Source of the DNA: CALKJU01 sp046349355
GTDB taxonomy: Bacteria > Pseudomonadota > Alphaproteobacteria > Geminicoccales > Geminicoccaceae
Assembly (NCBI GenBank): GCA_046349355.1
Contig: JAXMCM010000028.1
Span: forward strand, 62,001-126,000
DNA: 64,000 nt
Direction of reading: 5' to 3'
Of this stretch, positions 62,505-64,000 are shown in pieces. Each line of letters opens with the position of its first letter. The stretch's first letter is position 1. The notes below the pieces were generated by a model that was not told where the DNA came from, did not search any database, and saw only the letters and a list, made by a program, of their open reading frames with translations. A program made the position numbers and the translations under genes.

Positions 62505-63218
62505 TCAGCCGTCGGGCGGGCGCGCCCGCGGCAGCTCCGCCTCGGGCGGGTGCGGCGGCAGCTCGTCGGTGAAGTCGAAGTAGCCCATGGCCTCGAGGCC
62601 GTCGCGGCCGACCAGGACCCAGCGGGTCACCGCGTCGAGGTCGGGCGGCGCGCAGGGCTCGAGCAGGGCGTCGTCGTCAACGGAATCTTCAGGCTCGCCG
62701 TCCATCCTCGGCATGCCCTTCAGGCAGCCCTCGGCGGCGAGGTAGGCGTCGACCGCGATCTCCCGCCACAGGGCTTTTCGCAGCTCACCGGAGACGAGAC
62801 CCATGCGCCAGGCGACCTCGGCGTTGATGTCGCGCAGCTTGGGCTCGCGGGTTACCGGCTTGCGCTGCCTTGGCTTGCCCGGTTGGCGGTTGGCCAGCTT
62901 CCAGACCTGCAGCGCCAGCAGCTTCGCCGGGTTGATGCCGATGTCGAGCCAGTAGAACATCCACGCCGCCACCCGGCCGGACTGGTTCTCCATGATCTCG
63001 CGGCGCAGCACCCGCCAGGCGAGGCCGAGGAGATAGGCCAGCGTGCTGAACGCCGGGGCGGTGCGCAGGCCGACGATGAAGGCGCTGATCGCGGTGAGGT
63101 GGCGGTCCTCGGGTGAGTCGGGGACCGCCTCGGGCTCGGCGACTTTGGCGCCGCCGGCCGCACGCCGTGCCCAGTCGGCGCGGCAGTAGACGGCGTGGCG
63201 GAGGGCGGCGGCAGCCAT
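62505..63218 (-). CDS. Unrecognised 237-residue protein
   Basis: I do not recognise this protein. It has an Ala-rich start, a hydrophobic stretch at about 45-70 (AFSTLAYLLGLAWRVL), a basic Lys/Arg/Pro segment near 110-130 (LANRQPGKPRQRKP) and a Pro-rich acidic tail. There are no recognisable catalytic motifs. The ATG at 63218 follows a promoter-like TTGACA only about 32 bases upstream. It lies between a DapA-like gene and a VCBS repeat gene on the same strand. Confidence 0.65.
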   Translation of the reverse strand: MAAAALRHAVYCRADWARRAAGGAKVAEPEAVPDSPEDRHLTAISAFIVGLRTAPAFSTLAYLLGLAWRVLRREIMENQSGRVAAWMFYWLDIGINPAKLLALQVWKLANRQPGKPRQRKPVTREPKLRDINAEVAWRMGLVSGELRKALWREIAVDAYLAAEGCLKGMPRMDGEPEDSVDDDALLEPCAPPDLDAVTRWVLVGRDGLEAMGYFDFTDELPPHPPEAELPRARPPDG

Positions 63219-63226
63219 GGGCCGCA

Positions 63227-63255
63227 GGTTAGGCGGACCATGGTCCTTGTGTCAA
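63227..63255 (-). promoter_or_regulatory. Candidate promoter with 12-base palindrome, upstream of 62505-63218
   Basis: On the minus strand TTGACA (63255-63250) is followed 16-17 bases later by CCTAAC/CTAACC, ending about 8-10 bases before the ATG. GGACCATGGTCC (63235-63246), a perfect 12-base palindrome, occupies the spacer. The layout suggests a repressor site and a nearly leaderless mRNA. Confidence 0.45.
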
Positions 63256-63301
63256 GGAAAAAAAGCGTTGATCGGCTGCTCGGGGTGACCCTGCCGGTGC
63301 C

Positions 63302-64000
63302 TCACGTTTCGTAGATCTGGATGAGCACCGAGTATCGGGTCGAAAAATGCGTGAAGGTGGGATCGTCCGTGAGCACGTACTCGAAGCTATCATATCCGAC
63401 AAAGCTGCTGGAAAACGGCTGGTATCCCTCCGTCCTCTCCTCGCTGTAGTCGTCGCGGCTGAAGATCGACGTCACGATGAATTGGTTCAATACTTCGGCC
63501 GGATAGGGGAGAAAGGGCCCAAACACTGAATCGGTCAGCGAGTAACCCGACTCCGATCCGGCCGTGAACAGGAACCCATACTGCAGCTGAGCGTCCAGCG
63601 GAATTCCATAGGACAGAATGTCATCGCCCTCGGGGTCGGCGGCATCGATCGTGAAGGCGGCGTACACCTCGTCACCGGCACCAGCACCCCCCTCCCAGGA
63701 AACGAAGATGTCCGGATCGCGGGCTACAGGCTGGTCGTTGATGCCGGCGACGTCGAGGTCGACGGTGGCGCTGACCTCGCGGCCGACGGCGTCGACGGCG
63801 GTGTAGGTGAAGCTCGTGGTGCGCGTCTGGCCGGGGGCCAGCGCCTGGAACGGGTCGATGCTCCTGACCAGGGGCTCGTCCGGCTTCTCTTCGTCGGCCG
63901 CGACCCAGACCATCGTCGGCACGGCGTCCGGCGTCGGCGTATAGGTGAAGCCGGTGACGAAGCCGTCGCCGTCGGTCGCCCAGGTGAGCTGGCCCTCGAG
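63302..64000 (-). CDS. C-terminal part of a large VCBS/cadherin-like repeat protein (5' end outside window)
   Basis: The frame is open to base 64000, so the N-terminus lies beyond the window. The visible 232 residues contain one VCBS-type repeat: LAPGQTRTTSFTYTAVDAVGREVSATVDLDVAGINDQPVARD, closely matching the family's LxxGET...FTYT...VTGxND pattern. Acidic DxDGD-like sites likely bind calcium, and a distinct C-terminal module ends in VLIQIYET. Such proteins are large surface adhesins exported by type I systems. No RTX nonapeptides are visible in this part. The last 400 bases look more AT-rich than the rest. Confidence 0.8.
   Translation of the reverse strand, partial: LEGQLTWATDGDGFVTGFTYTPTPDAVPTMVWVAADEEKPDEPLVRSIDPFQALAPGQTRTTSFTYTAVDAVGREVSATVDLDVAGINDQPVARDPDIFVSWEGGAGAGDEVYAAFTIDAADPEGDDILSYGIPLDAQLQYGFLFTAGSESGYSLTDSVFGPFLPYPAEVLNQFIVTSIFSRDDYSEERTEGYQPFSSSFVGYDSFEYVLTDDPTFTHFSTRYSVLIQIYET

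Overview
The window is uniformly GC-rich (about 70% by eye, with almost all third codon positions G or C), tightly packed, and free of visible transposases, phage genes or CRISPR arrays. Several features suggest an alphaproteobacterium: a ctpA, divergent polysaccharide deacetylase, rppH gene order; a DUF1192 coiled-coil protein; a Rhizobiales/Rhodospirillales-like stock of ABC transporters; and many GTG/TTG starts and ATGA overlaps. The exact lineage is not decidable here; a Rhodospirillales or Geminicoccales-like soil or marine organism is only an inference.

Layout. 1-8.2 kb: end of an anion permease, a covalent-flavin dimethylglycine/sarcosine dehydrogenase-like enzyme coupled to a cystathionine beta-lyase, two flavodoxin-fold quinone reductases with a RidA protein, and a creatininase-family/aldo-keto reductase pair. 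8.2-12.7 kb: an Rrf2-type regulator followed by a complete sulfate ABC importer (sbp, cysT, cysW, cysA). 12.6-17.8 kb: an RND efflux pump with adaptor, followed by an Fpg-type DNA glycosylase, then tRNA-Pro(UGG). 18-23.4 kb: DMT exporter, class IV aminotransferase, DUF3445 haem protein, GNAT, Nudix, DUF1192, xanthine phosphoribosyltransferase and a GST. 23.5-29 kb: a type I secretion system (HlyD-like adaptor and ABC exporter, with a divergent TolC-like channel). 29-33 kb: the ctpA, deacetylase, rppH group and a GST with a proline-rich tail. 33-38.9 kb: a YtfQRT-YjfF-like furanose importer with a divergent LacI regulator and a clear LacI-type operator. 38.9-45.8 kb: PPK2, a secreted unknown, and an operon of an NMT1-type importer with a CodA-like amidohydrolase and a flavin oxidase.

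46-57.7 kb is a surface-polysaccharide region. It has a CDP-glucose branch (rfbF, SDR, two C-methyltransferase-like proteins), a glycosyltransferase and a dTDP-sugar branch (rfbA, SDR, rfbC), interrupted by a transglutaminase-like protein, a class II photolyase and a lipid kinase. 57.8-64 kb holds an S9 peptidase, a DUF1185 protein, a second class IV aminotransferase, an atypical DapA-family protein, an unrecognised protein, and the C-terminal end of a large VCBS-type repeat protein that is a plausible type I secretion substrate.

The most interesting signals are: a run of seven A/T-ended codons overlapping an inverted repeat inside tolC; an orphan plus-strand terminator with a CCUCCU loop that may end a small RNA; the Rrf2 and sulfate-uptake pairing with candidate operators; sugar clusters lacking their usual dehydratases; and an uncharacterised uptake-plus-deaminase operon.
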